A stretch of DNA of 64,000 nt from Bacillota bacterium. GTDB lineage: Bacteria; Bacillota; SHA-98; UBA4971. Under the pieces are notes generated by a model. It saw only the letters and a program-made list of their open reading frames with translations, did no database searches and was not told the origin of the DNA. Position 1 is the first letter of the stretch, and every line of letters starts with the position of its first letter. The stretch is taken from positions 1 to 64,000 of the forward strand of contig DUSX01000031.1 in assembly GCA_012842395.1 (NCBI GenBank), given 5' to 3'. The translations under genes were made by a program, and so were the position numbers. Below, one piece after another: positions 25,110-34,516 of the stretch.

Positions 25110-26801
25110 ATGGAGCATGTCCTGGCAGCTATTGATATTACCAAGAGGTACCCCGGGGGCGTGGTGGCGAACGACCAAGTCTCGTTCGACCTCCTCCCCG
25201 GGGAGGTCCACGCGGTGGTGGGCGAAAACGGTGCCGGCAAGACCACGCTGATGAAGATCCTTGCGGGTCTCTTAGCTCCTGATTCAGGATCAATACTGGT
25301 CAGAGGTCAGGAGGTATCCATGCGGGGGCCGGTGGACGCATACAGGCTTGGGATCGGCATGGTTCACCAGCACCTCATGCTGATACCCAGGTTCACCGTG
25401 GCCGAGAACATAGCGCTCGGCGCAGAGCCGCGCCGGGGCCTGAACATCGACCGTGCGGCGATCCGCGCGTGGGTGAAGGATCTGTCGCACCAGTACGGGT
25501 TGGCTGTAGATCCCGACGCGATCGTGAAGAACCTATCCATCGGCGAGAAGCAGCGGGTTGAGATCATCAAGGTCATGTATAGAAAGGCTGACGTCATCAT
25601 CCTCGACGAGCCAACCGCCGTTCTGTCGCCGGGTGAGGTGGACAACCTTTTTAGTGTCATAAGGCTGCTCTGCCGCGCAGGCAAGTCCGTCGTGTTCGTG
25701 TCCCACAAACTGCCTGAGGTCATCGAGATAGCCGACCGGATAACCGTGCTCGCCAAGGGCAGGGTCGTGGGCACCGTAAGCCGGGGGCAAGTGGACGTGC
25801 AGGCTCTTGGCGAGATGATCACAGGGTCCGGATCACCCGATTTCGGCACGGCTCGCTCCGGGGCGGCACGCTCTGTAACAGCTGGGCCTGCAGTCGGTGG
25901 CTCTGGAGCGATTGGTTCAGCAGCAGCGGCTGGCTCGTCAGAGCGTGGCTCCGTCGCGCCTGGCTCCGCTGCGGCCGGTGGGGAAGCTAGCAGCGCTCGC
26001 CTATCCAGGCACGACCGGCAGGCTGGAGACGTGATCCTAAGGATCACGGGTCTGAGGGCCCGGGCCGCTAGCTCAGAGGCGGAGGTGCTCAAAGGAGCGA
26101 CACTTGAGTTGCGGTCGGGCGAGATCCTTGGCATCGCCGGTGTTGAGGGGAATGGCCAAGCGGAACTGGTCGACGTGATTCTAGGTCTCCTGCGTCCGAA
26201 TGCTGGCGAGGTAAGCATCCTCGGCCGAGATGTCACGCGGATGTCCCCCCGAAGCATAAGGGACCTGGGGGTTGCTTTAATCCCCGACGACAGGCACGAG
26301 AAGGGGTTACTGCTCGGCTTCCCCGCTTGGGAAAACATGATGCTCGGGTATGAGACGAGTGATACGCGAATCCAACGGGGCGGCGTCCTTAATATATCGG
26401 CCGCTCTGTCTAGGGCCAAGGAGTTGGCCCGCACGTTCAATCTCACACCTGCTAACGTGTATGCTCCCGCATCGTCCTTTTCCGGGGGCAACCAACAGAA
26501 AATGATCCTCGCCCGGGAGCTATCCTCGACGTTGCGGCTTGTTGTGGCAGCGCAGCCCACGCGAGGTTTGGACGTGGGATCCACCGCCTTCGTCCATTCA
26601 AAGATCGTTGAAAAGCGCGATGCCGGAGCGGGCGTCCTATTGATCTCTTTCGATTTGGACGAGATACTCAGCCTGAGTGACAGGATCGCAGTCATGTACG
26701 ACGGCAGGGTCGTTGCTACGATGTGCAACGACGGCAAGGTAACGAAGGAACGTCTGGGGCTGCTCATGACCGGATTGGGTGACCGGGAGGGCGTAGCATG
26801 A
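25110..26801 (+). CDS. Nucleoside ABC transporter ATPase, double domain (NupA/YufO-like)
   Basis: 563 residues from ATG 25110; the ribosome site is weak. Domain 1 has Walker A GENGAGKTT, signature LSIGEKQR and Walker B VIILDEPTAVL. Domain 2 has GVEGNGQAE, signature FSGGNQQK and VVAAQPTRGLD, the usual degenerate second half. Between them, about residues 247-305, lies an unusually long Ala/Gly/Ser linker. Drives purine nucleoside uptake with the two permeases downstream. Confidence 0.9.
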   Translation: MEHVLAAIDITKRYPGGVVANDQVSFDLLPGEVHAVVGENGAGKTTLMKILAGLLAPDSGSILVRGQEVSMRGPVDAYRLGIGMVHQHLMLIPRFTVAENIALGAEPRRGLNIDRAAIRAWVKDLSHQYGLAVDPDAIVKNLSIGEKQRVEIIKVMYRKADVIILDEPTAVLSPGEVDNLFSVIRLLCRAGKSVVFVSHKLPEVIEIADRITVLAKGRVVGTVSRGQVDVQALGEMITGSGSPDFGTARSGAARSVTAGPAVGGSGAIGSAAAAGSSERGSVAPGSAAAGGEASSARLSRHDRQAGDVILRITGLRARAASSEAEVLKGATLELRSGEILGIAGVEGNGQAELVDVILGLLRPNAGEVSILGRDVTRMSPRSIRDLGVALIPDDRHEKGLLLGFPAWENMMLGYETSDTRIQRGGVLNISAALSRAKELARTFNLTPANVYAPASSFSGGNQQKMILARELSSTLRLVVAAQPTRGLDVGSTAFVHSKIVEKRDAGAGVLLISFDLDEILSLSDRIAVMYDGRVVATMCNDGKVTKERLGLLMTGLGDREGVA

Positions 26802-27823
26802 GATTCTCGAGCAAGGTCGTGACTCCGGCGATTGCGGTGGGGGGATCCATCATCGTTGCCACTCTGATACTGTGGGCGATGGGGGAGCCGCCGGGCGCCT
26901 TCGGACGGGCTTTCGCGGCCGGATCCTTCGGCAGCTTCTCAAACTTCTCTGAGATGCTTGTAAAAGCAACGCCGCTTCTTGTCGCTGCGCTTGGAGTGTC
27001 GGTCGCGTTCAAGGCCGGCCTCTTCAACATCGGGGTCGAGGGGCAGATATACGCTGGCGGATTGGCCGCCGCGTATGTTGCCGCGGCCTGGCATCTGCCC
27101 GCCGGCCTCCACGCGCTGGTCGCGATGGGGGCGGGCGCGCTCATCGGCGGCATGCTCACATTGGTGCCAGCGTGGCTCAAGGTATCGAGGGGCGTAAACG
27201 AAGTCATCACTACCCTGATGGTCTATTACGTCGCGTCGTTAGCGGTTCATTATATGGTCGTCAATCCCCTGCGCGCGCCAGGGGTGGTTCCAGCCACCCG
27301 GCCAATCGCGGACACTGCCGTTCTCCCCGTGCTCGTGCGAGGCACCAGGTTGCACATGGGTGTGGTGATCGCAGTGGTACTCGGCGTGCTCCTGTGGTTC
27401 CTCATCTACCGCACGGTGTTCGGATTCCACGTGAGGTCTATTGGCGAGAACAGGATCGCAGCCGCGTATGCCGGCATCCCCGTGTCCCAGGTGGTGTATC
27501 TCTCCATGTTCTTGAGCGGAGCCGTGGCCGGCATGGCCGGGGCGATTCAGGTGCTGGGCGTGGACCACAGGTTCTTCGATCAATTCTCGCCCGGGCTTGG
27601 CTTTGACAGCATCGCGGTGGCATTGGTGGGCATGGCCCATCCCCTGGGCACGATCTTCGCAGGTTTCTTGTTTGGCGCCCTGCGGACGGGTGTGCTAGAG
27701 ATGACGGTGCGTTTCGGCACGCCGAAAGCCTTGGCACTTGTGGTTGAAGGTTTGACGGTGCTGTTCCTCGCATTCGAGAGGCTGTATCGCGTCAAGCTGC
27801 TGAGGGAGGGTCGAGTCCGATGA
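26798..27823 (+). CDS. Nucleoside ABC transporter permease (NupB/YufP-like)
   Basis: 341 residues, BPD_transp_2 family. ATPLLVAALGVSVAFKAGLFNIGVEGQ is the family hallmark (shown here only in part: FKAGLFNIGVEGQ), followed by many membrane helices and GAIQVLGVDHRFF. It overlaps the ATPase gene by 4 bases and the next permease by 4 bases. Confidence 0.92.
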   Translation: MRFSSKVVTPAIAVGGSIIVATLILWAMGEPPGAFGRAFAAGSFGSFSNFSEMLVKATPLLVAALGVSVAFKAGLFNIGVEGQIYAGGLAAAYVAAAWHLPAGLHALVAMGAGALIGGMLTLVPAWLKVSRGVNEVITTLMVYYVASLAVHYMVVNPLRAPGVVPATRPIADTAVLPVLVRGTRLHMGVVIAVVLGVLLWFLIYRTVFGFHVRSIGENRIAAAYAGIPVSQVVYLSMFLSGAVAGMAGAIQVLGVDHRFFDQFSPGLGFDSIAVALVGMAHPLGTIFAGFLFGALRTGVLEMTVRFGTPKALALVVEGLTVLFLAFERLYRVKLLREGRVR

Positions 27824-28737
27824 TATCCTGGGTGCTCGCTTCCGCCATTCAGGCGTCTGTGCCGTTGATACTCGCCGCAGAAGCGGGCCTCGTATCAGAA
27901 CGCTCCGGCGTGGTCAACCTCGCTTTGGAAGGAATGATGCTGTCCGGTGCGTTCGCGAGCATGATCGGCGCCAGCGTTTGCGGCAATGTCTGGTTGGGCC
28001 TGCTGTGGGGGGTGGCGGTGGGCGCGGTGCTCGGGCTCGTGCATGCGTATGCAAGCGTGACATGGGCGGCGGACCAAATCATCAGCGCGACTGGGATCAA
28101 CGTCGTGGCGGCTGGGGGCACGAGCTTTCTCTTGAAAGTGATCTTCCGGCATGCCGGCACATCGCCAGCCGTGCCAACCATTCCGAAGCTCTTCCCCGCC
28201 GGGATAGCTCAACTTCCAGGTGTCGGCCCGATCCTCATGAACATGACCGTGATAGACGTCTTTGCGCTAGCCCTTCCTTTTGCGCTGCTTTATTTCTACC
28301 AGCAGACCCCCATGGGGCTTCGCGTGCGGAGCGTCGGCGAGCGGCCCGATGCTGCGGAGAGCGTGGGGATTCCGGTGCATCGGGTGCGGTACGTGAGCGT
28401 TGTGGCCAGCGGCGCTCTGGCCGGTCTCGCTGGTGCCTATCTCGTGCTGGACGTATTGGGGTTCTTTCAGCAAGACATGAGCGCTGGCCGGGGATACCTC
28501 GGCCTTGTGGCGATGATATTCGGGAAGTGGAACCCGGTGGGTACCTTCCTGGCAGCGCTCTTCTTCGGGCTTGCGGACGCCGTTCAGATCGCGCTGCAGC
28601 TCAATCTCGCTGCTGCGATCCCGAAGGAGGCCTTCCTCGCGTTGCCGTACGTGCTTGCTCTCCTGGCGCTGGCAGGATTCGTTGGGAGGGCTGAGGCCCC
28701 GGAGGCCGACGGCAAGCCGTTTGTCTCGCAGAAATGA
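27820..28737 (+). CDS. Nucleoside ABC transporter permease (NupC/YufQ-like)
   Basis: 305 residues, second BPD_transp_2 permease. SERSGVVNLALEGMML is the matching N-terminal hallmark and GRGYLGLVAMIFGKWNP the C-terminal coupling loop. It pairs with the preceding permease to form the pore of the importer. Last gene of the nucleoside operon that begins at 21202. Confidence 0.92.
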   Translation: MISWVLASAIQASVPLILAAEAGLVSERSGVVNLALEGMMLSGAFASMIGASVCGNVWLGLLWGVAVGAVLGLVHAYASVTWAADQIISATGINVVAAGGTSFLLKVIFRHAGTSPAVPTIPKLFPAGIAQLPGVGPILMNMTVIDVFALALPFALLYFYQQTPMGLRVRSVGERPDAAESVGIPVHRVRYVSVVASGALAGLAGAYLVLDVLGFFQQDMSAGRGYLGLVAMIFGKWNPVGTFLAALFFGLADAVQIALQLNLAAAIPKEAFLALPYVLALLALAGFVGRAEAPEADGKPFVSQK

Positions 28738-29185
28738 CCTGCGGTGCGGGCAGGGCAACCTGGCCTCCGACCGCACGACCGCACGGCGGGGACAAAAACC
28801 GTCTCTCCTTGATCCTCTTCGGAAGGATTGCATCGACTCGTGGCGAAGATTACCGCTAACGTGGGTCGATTCATGTTAGCCGGCGCCGTCAGGACCCGTC
28901 GTGCTTCAGCGCTCTTCGACACCAAAAGCGCATGAACCCGGATCGTACGCTGCGATGCTCTACTGCCGTATCACCTCGCGCAAACCGGTGCAGTGGGTGT
29001 CCCGGGAAAGGGGGTAGTGCCTAAAAGGCTGTCAGGCGTTGACGCGGCATGTGTTCCACTCAAATCAAAGGCCGAAACATGGCTAGGCGCGGCAAGGAAC
29101 CTGGAGCCGCACGAGAAACAGGCACAGAGTCACGGACAGGCCAAGAGGACGAGCAGAGAACGCGACCAAGGGAAGACGCACGGTA
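28738..29185. other. Intergenic, no gene seen
   Basis: 448 bases with only unsupported short ORFs. A weak GTGCGG/CCGCAC inverted repeat follows the permease stop, without a T-run. Confidence 0.4.
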
Positions 29186-30076
29186 ATGACTGATACATTG
29201 ATGAAGGATGCAAGAAATACGGCGCTCGCCCAACTCACCGCAGAGATCGAGGAACTTCGCAAGGAACTCAATCGTGCCGTCCAGAGGAACCACCTGAATT
29301 TCCAGGCTGCGGCGGTTCAGGCCTTGAGCACAAGGCTCGACGTCCTCATCGCGGAATTCGTAGGGCGCCGCAAGAGCCCAGCCGGCGAGCGCTCGGGGCC
29401 GTTTCCGCCACAACTCTCCGCGGGGCTTTCCATTCAAGCCTACGGAAGTCCTGTTGTGGAAGCTTATCGAGGCTCCGCCAGATCCTTGCGGTATCGCCTG
29501 CAGGATGAGTTCAGGAGGTCCGGAGCCAATGCCATGAGGCTCCTTCCGTGGGGCATGCATCTTTGTCAGTTCTACTCTGGCAGTCAGGATCTCGTAGACG
29601 TTCTCGTCCCTTACTTCAGGGCAGGGCTGGAGCATAACGAGTTCTGCCTGTGGGTCACCTGTGAACCGTTTGGTCGGGTTATGGCAAGGGAGGCGCTGGC
29701 CCAGGCGGTTCCTGGGCTGGAAGGTTACCTCAAGAAGGGACAAATCGAGATTCTCTCCTCTTCAGAATGGTACATGAGAGGCGGCGCGTTCAACGCGGAC
29801 AGCGTCATAGAAGCGTGGGCAGGCAAGCTTAACCAGGCCCTGTCCAGGGGGTTCGATGGCATGAGGTTCTCTGGGGACACGGGTTGGCTCGAGCCCAAGG
29901 ACTGGGCGAGATTTGTGAGTTACGAGAACCGCGTGGACAACGTTTTACGCAGGTCCCGGATGAAGGCCATTTGCGCCTATCGTGCGGACAAATGCGGGCC
30001 GCGCGAGACCGCGGATGTGCTCCGTGAACATCGACTTGCGTTCATCAAGGACGTAGACGGATGGCGGCTTGTGTAG
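29186..30076 (+). CDS. Spo0E-like domain fused to MEDS sensor domain
   Basis: 296 residues in two parts. Residues about 12-60 (ALAQLTAEIEELRKELNRAV, then ALSTRLDVLIAEF) match the two-helix Spo0E aspartyl-phosphatase pattern, whose signature is SQxLDxLI; here it reads STRLDVLI. Residues about 105-290 (GMHLCQFYSGSQDLVDVLVP, CLWVTCEPFG, MRFSGDTGWLE) match the MEDS domain of DcmR-type sensors. Spo0E proteins dephosphorylate Spo0A, and MEDS is thought to bind small hydrophobic ligands. The fusion could make response-regulator phosphatase activity ligand-dependent. No DNA-binding or kinase domain is present. Confidence 0.75.
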   Translation: MTDTLMKDARNTALAQLTAEIEELRKELNRAVQRNHLNFQAAAVQALSTRLDVLIAEFVGRRKSPAGERSGPFPPQLSAGLSIQAYGSPVVEAYRGSARSLRYRLQDEFRRSGANAMRLLPWGMHLCQFYSGSQDLVDVLVPYFRAGLEHNEFCLWVTCEPFGRVMAREALAQAVPGLEGYLKKGQIEILSSSEWYMRGGAFNADSVIEAWAGKLNQALSRGFDGMRFSGDTGWLEPKDWARFVSYENRVDNVLRRSRMKAICAYRADKCGPRETADVLREHRLAFIKDVDGWRLV

Positions 30077-30203
30077 ACTTCGGGTTGGCGAAGTGCGAGT
30101 AGAACATGGGAGGCATGGAAGGGACCGCGCCGAATAGCGAGAAGACAGCACACGCGATCCCTCCGGGAATCGCGCGCGAGCATCACCTGAGGAGGGCTTG
30201 AGG

Positions 30204-31709
30204 ATGAGTGCGGACGGCGGTTCCAAAAACACGGGTGGCATCCGGAAAGACGATCGTCCGAATGATTGCGCGGCGAATGATGGCGTATCGAGTGGCGGCG
30301 CACTGAATGATAAGGATGGCGCAGCTGCTGGTCGAAACGATTCAGTGCGCATGGAGATTCTTCTGAGCCACGCCCTGTTGCCTGTTGGGGAGCCTGGTGT
30401 CTTTTGGGCGCTCGTGACGTTGACTGGCCTCAGCCCGAACGCCAAGGAGGCAGTTCACGGAGGCGGGGGCCGTGCGCGTCTGCCGCTCAACATCGGCCTG
30501 GTTTTGGACCGTAGCGGCTCCATGAGCGGGGAGCCCCTCGAATACGTGAAAGAGGCCGCCTGCTTTGTGGTCGACCAGCTAAGCGCGAGGGACAAGTTCT
30601 CCCTGGTGACCTTCGATAGCGATGTCGAGCTCCTCTGTCCTTCCCAGGAGGTTCAATTCAAGGACCAGCTCAAGGCCGCGATAAGGAACATCCAAAGCGG
30701 TTCGTCCACAAATCTCTCCGGAGGGCTCCTTCGCGGATATGAGGAAGTGCTGAAAGAAAACCGCGCCGGCCAGGTAAACCGCGTAGTGCTCCTGACCGAC
30801 GGCATGGCAAACGTCGGCGTCACCGACCCCACCCTCCTCGGCGCCAAAGTCCGCGCCATCGAGAAAAAAGGCATATCAGTCTCGGCGGTAGGGGTTGGTA
30901 GCGCATTCGATGAAGACCTCCTGATCGCGCTCGCCGAAGCTGGGCACGGCAATTTCTACTATGTCAAGAACATTGACGAGATCCCTAGCGTGTTCCGGCA
31001 AGAGCTCACGGGCCTGCTCTCAGTCGTGGCTCAAGCGGTGAAGGTAAAGGCAACGGTTGGATTCGGGTGCAAGCTCGCTGGCGTGCTCGGGTATGAGCCC
31101 GAGCCGGCCCCCGACGGCGCGGTCCTGCACCTGCCCGATATGTACGAGGACGAGGTCAAGCGCCTCGTGCTCGAGGTCTGGCATCCTCCGCTGCCGGAGG
31201 GCGAGCACGAGGTCTTGGAGGTGTCCCTGAAATATGTAGATGCTGGGCAGGCGCTGGCCGAAGTGAGCGTCTCGGTCAAGGCCCGGCTAAGTGCCGGCTA
31301 TGGTCCGCCTGAGGCGTACAAGCCCAGGTATGAAGTGGTGAAGCGGGTGGAACTCGTGAAAACCGCTCTGGCCAAAGACAAAGCTGTTGAGAAGTCCAGG
31401 GAAGGCGAGTTGAACGAAAGCAAGGCGATTCTGCAACATAGGCTGCAAGCTCTGGAGAACCTAACCCGCGACGGGCACGGCGCCGGCGATGCCGAGGTCA
31501 AAGAGGAGATCGAAAACCTCAGGAACTTGGTTCGACAAGTGGATGAGATTGAGGAGGAAAGGAAACGCCTCAAGACGCGCGGGACCCATGCCTCTCTATC
31601 GGACAATGCTGCGCCCACGCCGTCCCAAGCCACCTTTTTGAAGGAGCTACGGAGCCAGAGCTATATGACGCGCCGGGATAGGCGAGAGCCTAACACGCGT
31701 GGGGAATAG
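30204..31709 (+). CDS. VWA-domain protein
   Basis: 501 residues from ATG 30204, chosen because GGAGG is 9 bases upstream. A low-complexity Gly/Asn/Asp tail (1-50) is followed by a von Willebrand A domain starting near residue 95, with the metal site DRSGS (102-106) and VVLLTDGMANVG. A beta-rich region and a charged coiled coil (about 385-470, rich in Glu, Lys, Leu) follow. No signal peptide or membrane helix is seen, so it is probably cytoplasmic and a scaffold for protein contact. It follows the Spo0E-MEDS gene by 127 bases; a functional link is only suggested. Confidence 0.85.
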   Translation: MSADGGSKNTGGIRKDDRPNDCAANDGVSSGGALNDKDGAAAGRNDSVRMEILLSHALLPVGEPGVFWALVTLTGLSPNAKEAVHGGGGRARLPLNIGLVLDRSGSMSGEPLEYVKEAACFVVDQLSARDKFSLVTFDSDVELLCPSQEVQFKDQLKAAIRNIQSGSSTNLSGGLLRGYEEVLKENRAGQVNRVVLLTDGMANVGVTDPTLLGAKVRAIEKKGISVSAVGVGSAFDEDLLIALAEAGHGNFYYVKNIDEIPSVFRQELTGLLSVVAQAVKVKATVGFGCKLAGVLGYEPEPAPDGAVLHLPDMYEDEVKRLVLEVWHPPLPEGEHEVLEVSLKYVDAGQALAEVSVSVKARLSAGYGPPEAYKPRYEVVKRVELVKTALAKDKAVEKSREGELNESKAILQHRLQALENLTRDGHGAGDAEVKEEIENLRNLVRQVDEIEEERKRLKTRGTHASLSDNAAPTPSQATFLKELRSQSYMTRRDRREPNTRGE

Positions 31710-32371
31710 AGTCCTGACCCTCCGGCCCTCAAGACAACCTCAGGACAACGCGAGCCCTGTTGCAGGAGCCTGGGTACCCATCGAGGCTGCCTGCGCGAGC
31801 GTGCGCAAGGCCGTTGGGCTCTCCTCTGTACCCCCACTTAGTACCCCCACTTAGGAAGAGGCCGTGAGCTCGCGTCTTCTCTCACGACCATAGATGGCGC
31901 GCGCCCCGCGTTATTGCGGGATACGGCATGGGGCGGTTCGCGCTTCACAGCAAAGGTGACGCGCATCACCGGTTACGGCGCCGCGTGCGGCCCTACCCGT
32001 TCCGGACGTCGCGCGTGCAAGGGGACGGGCGACGCGCGTCACTCGTGAGGGGCATTCCGTTCTGGACCTTACGTATCAAGAGCCTATAGATGACGGACAT
32101 CATCCTTCCAGCCTTGCGCGTTCCCTCCGTCACACGTCCCTCCCGCCGAGTGCCACCCGTCATGCTTCCCGCCTAATCCGTGACCAGCGTCACCCCAGGC
32201 ACTCCATTCGTTACCTACGGCAACCGTCCCCCACGAAGTGTTCCGCACAGCACCTTACGACCCGGATCGGGTGACACACATCACGCGCCCGCCCTGACGC
32301 GTTCCGCAGAGCAACCTTGCGGCCGGTCGCATGACGCACATCACAAGTCCCCTCCTCATCCGTTCCCCACA
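31710..32371. repeat. Degenerate 60-bp repeat array between convergent genes
   Basis: Six copies of a 16-bp inverted-repeat core, GGTGACGCACATCACC-like, start at 31955, 32028, 32089, 32179, 32270 and 32330. Start-to-start spacings are 73, 61, 90, 91 and 60 bases. Several copies are preceded by a CGTTCCGCACAGCACC-like half, seen best in the last two, so the unit is about 60 bases with losses. An adjacent pair of GTACCCCCACTTA units lies at about 31829-31854. There is no ORF. Units are too diverged and too short in spacing for an active CRISPR array. Confidence 0.6.
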
Positions 32372-33745
32372 TCACCCGTCTTGCCGGCGTACCACGACGC
32401 GCCTCTTCCACAGGCCGGTTCGGTAGTATACGAAATTGATGACGGTCCCTGAGACTGGTCCTGCAACGATGGCGACCCACACACCTCGTAGCCCGAGGCC
32501 CGGGAGCCGAGACAGCATGGCGGCCGTGGGGACTCTCACAAGCCACAGAGAGATCAAGGTCGACAGCATGCTTGCAACTGTATCTCCAGCTCCCCGGAGC
32601 ACCCCGGACAGGGTGAACATGAGGGCATAGGGTATGTAGGACAAAGCTGCGTACCTGAGGTACTCTGCGCCTATCGAGATAACATCGGCGTTCTTCGTAA
32701 ACACCGAGATGAGGCTCGCGGAACCGGCCAGCACAGCGACGGACATCACCGCAGTGATGCCCCCACCGAGGATAACCCCCCAGCGCACGCTCTCGGATAC
32801 CCTGTCGTCCCGTCCCGCGCCGAGGTTCTGTCCCACCAGGGACGTCACCGCGATCCCGCTGCTCATGGCGGGCATGAACGCAAACTGGTCAAGTCTGAGC
32901 CCGGCTCCGTAGCCAGCCATGGCTATGCTTCCGAAGCGGTTTACTATTGAGTTGACCGCGAGGCCGCTCAGCGAGACTAGCGTCTGTTGGACCCCCGCAG
33001 GGAGGCCGATTCGAGTGACAAGGCCTAGAAGCGGCAAGTCCAATCGCCACCAATCATGTTCGATGCTCAGCAGCCCAGAGACCTTGTGCAAGTGAATGAG
33101 GGCGATAACCGCGGAAAAAGCCTGCGCAAGTATGGTTGCAAGCGCGGCGCCCGCCACTTCCATGCGCGGGATCGGACCCGCGCCCAGGATGAAGATCGGG
33201 TCCAGGATTATGTTCGTGACCGTAGCGTACGCGAGGAAACGGAGGGGCGTCCTCGAATCGCCCAGGCCCCTCAGTATGGCGCTCGCGGCATTGTACAGGA
33301 ACATACCCACCAGTCCTGCCAGGAAGATCACAATGTAGTCGGAGGCGGGCTTGAAGACGTCCGTGGGGACGTTTATGAGCCGCAAGAGGGCGTCCCTGCT
33401 AAGGACACCGATGATCGACAAGATTATCCCGATCTCTGTCAAGGATACCAGGGAATTCGTGACCACGTGGCGCATTCTCGCATGGTCGCCTGCTCCGTAA
33501 AGCTGCGCTACCAACACCGTGACCGCCACGGTGAGGCCGAGGACCAGTGAGATCAGGGAGAAAATGACGGGCGAACTTACCGATACGGCGGCGAGCGCCT
33601 GGGGACCAAGATACCTACCGACCCAAAAGCTGTCAACCGTGTTGTATGCCGCCTGGAGGAAGTTTCCAAGGAGTAACGGTATGGAGAACGTTATGAGGTG
33701 CCGCGGTATGCTGCCTTGAGTGAAATCGGTCGAGCCTGAATCCAT
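32372..33745 (-). CDS. MATE-family efflux transporter
   Basis: 457 residues from ATG 33745 (GAGGAG lies 13 bases upstream; a longer ORF reaches 33790). It has 12 hydrophobic segments with the two-fold MATE repeat: PLLLGNFLQAAYNTVDSFWVG in the first half and GLPAGVQQTLVSLSGLAVNS in the second. DinF/NorM-like proton- or sodium-driven exporter of drugs or metabolites. It stands alone on the minus strand next to the repeat array. Confidence 0.92.
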   Translation of the reverse strand: MDSGSTDFTQGSIPRHLITFSIPLLLGNFLQAAYNTVDSFWVGRYLGPQALAAVSVSSPVIFSLISLVLGLTVAVTVLVAQLYGAGDHARMRHVVTNSLVSLTEIGIILSIIGVLSRDALLRLINVPTDVFKPASDYIVIFLAGLVGMFLYNAASAILRGLGDSRTPLRFLAYATVTNIILDPIFILGAGPIPRMEVAGAALATILAQAFSAVIALIHLHKVSGLLSIEHDWWRLDLPLLGLVTRIGLPAGVQQTLVSLSGLAVNSIVNRFGSIAMAGYGAGLRLDQFAFMPAMSSGIAVTSLVGQNLGAGRDDRVSESVRWGVILGGGITAVMSVAVLAGSASLISVFTKNADVISIGAEYLRYAALSYIPYALMFTLSGVLRGAGDTVASMLSTLISLWLVRVPTAAMLSRLPGLGLRGVWVAIVAGPVSGTVINFVYYRTGLWKRRVVVRRQDG

Positions 33746-34516
33746 CGATCTACAGATTCTCCTCAATAGTAAGATAGGGAGCCCGGGCAAGCGCCAGGGG
33801 TCACGGGCTTGCCCAATGCTCAGCTTGGCATGGGACGCCGGGGCTAGGGGCCATGCTCGCCCCCTTCAAGGCTTTTGGCCTTGCTCTCCAGGGACGGGGC
33901 GTTTGCCGTGCGGCTCTTTCGAATCTGGCGTGCGAGAACGGCCAAAGCCTCCGCGCCGCGTCGTGCGGGCGCAGGCACCTTGACACCTTCGTTCGAAGGA
34001 ACAAATCAAAACCTATGGCGCCGCACCCAGATGACTCATATCTGGCAGCGCCATCGCCAGACTACAAAAACTTCTCCACAGATGCGCCTTTCCCTGCCGC
34101 GGGAGTGCCAATCTACCCACTTGATCAACCTCATCTCATCCTCATCCCATCTCATCGTATTCCGTTTCAGCTTGCCTTACTCTCGCCTCGTTCGACTCCG
34201 CTTGATCTGGCGCCCGGCGCTCCGGGCAGCCTGCACCCCGTTTCCAGAAATGCATCCGACCGAAACCACGGCAGCGTCTCACATGAGAGTGCGCCCGAGT
34301 TTGTCCCAGCCATACATAGGATGTCCACTACGGCCTTCCAGCCGAACCGCTCCTGTGGTATGCTCGAAGAGACGGCAGGATGTCAGCCGGGGCAACATGT
34401 TCCGGACGCTGGTTGTTCAAAAGAAGCGAGGCCCGGGGCGGCGCCAGGCTCTAGCCCAAGCGATGGTGCCGGCGATCCACCCACGAGGTTTGCCAGGCCA
34501 GGAAAGGTGACTAGGG
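33746..34516. other. Intergenic, no gene accepted
   Basis: 771 bases. An inverted repeat GGGCAAGC/GCTTGCCC spans 33785-33814, and a pyrimidine-rich CTCATC microsatellite lies near 34130-34160. Overlapping plus-strand ORFs here lack ribosome sites and family features. Confidence 0.4.

Noticed and set aside
31710-32371. Repeat array considered as CRISPR
   Set aside because: Repeats are poorly conserved, spacing varies between 60 and 91 bases, the conserved core is only 16 bases, and no cas gene is present.
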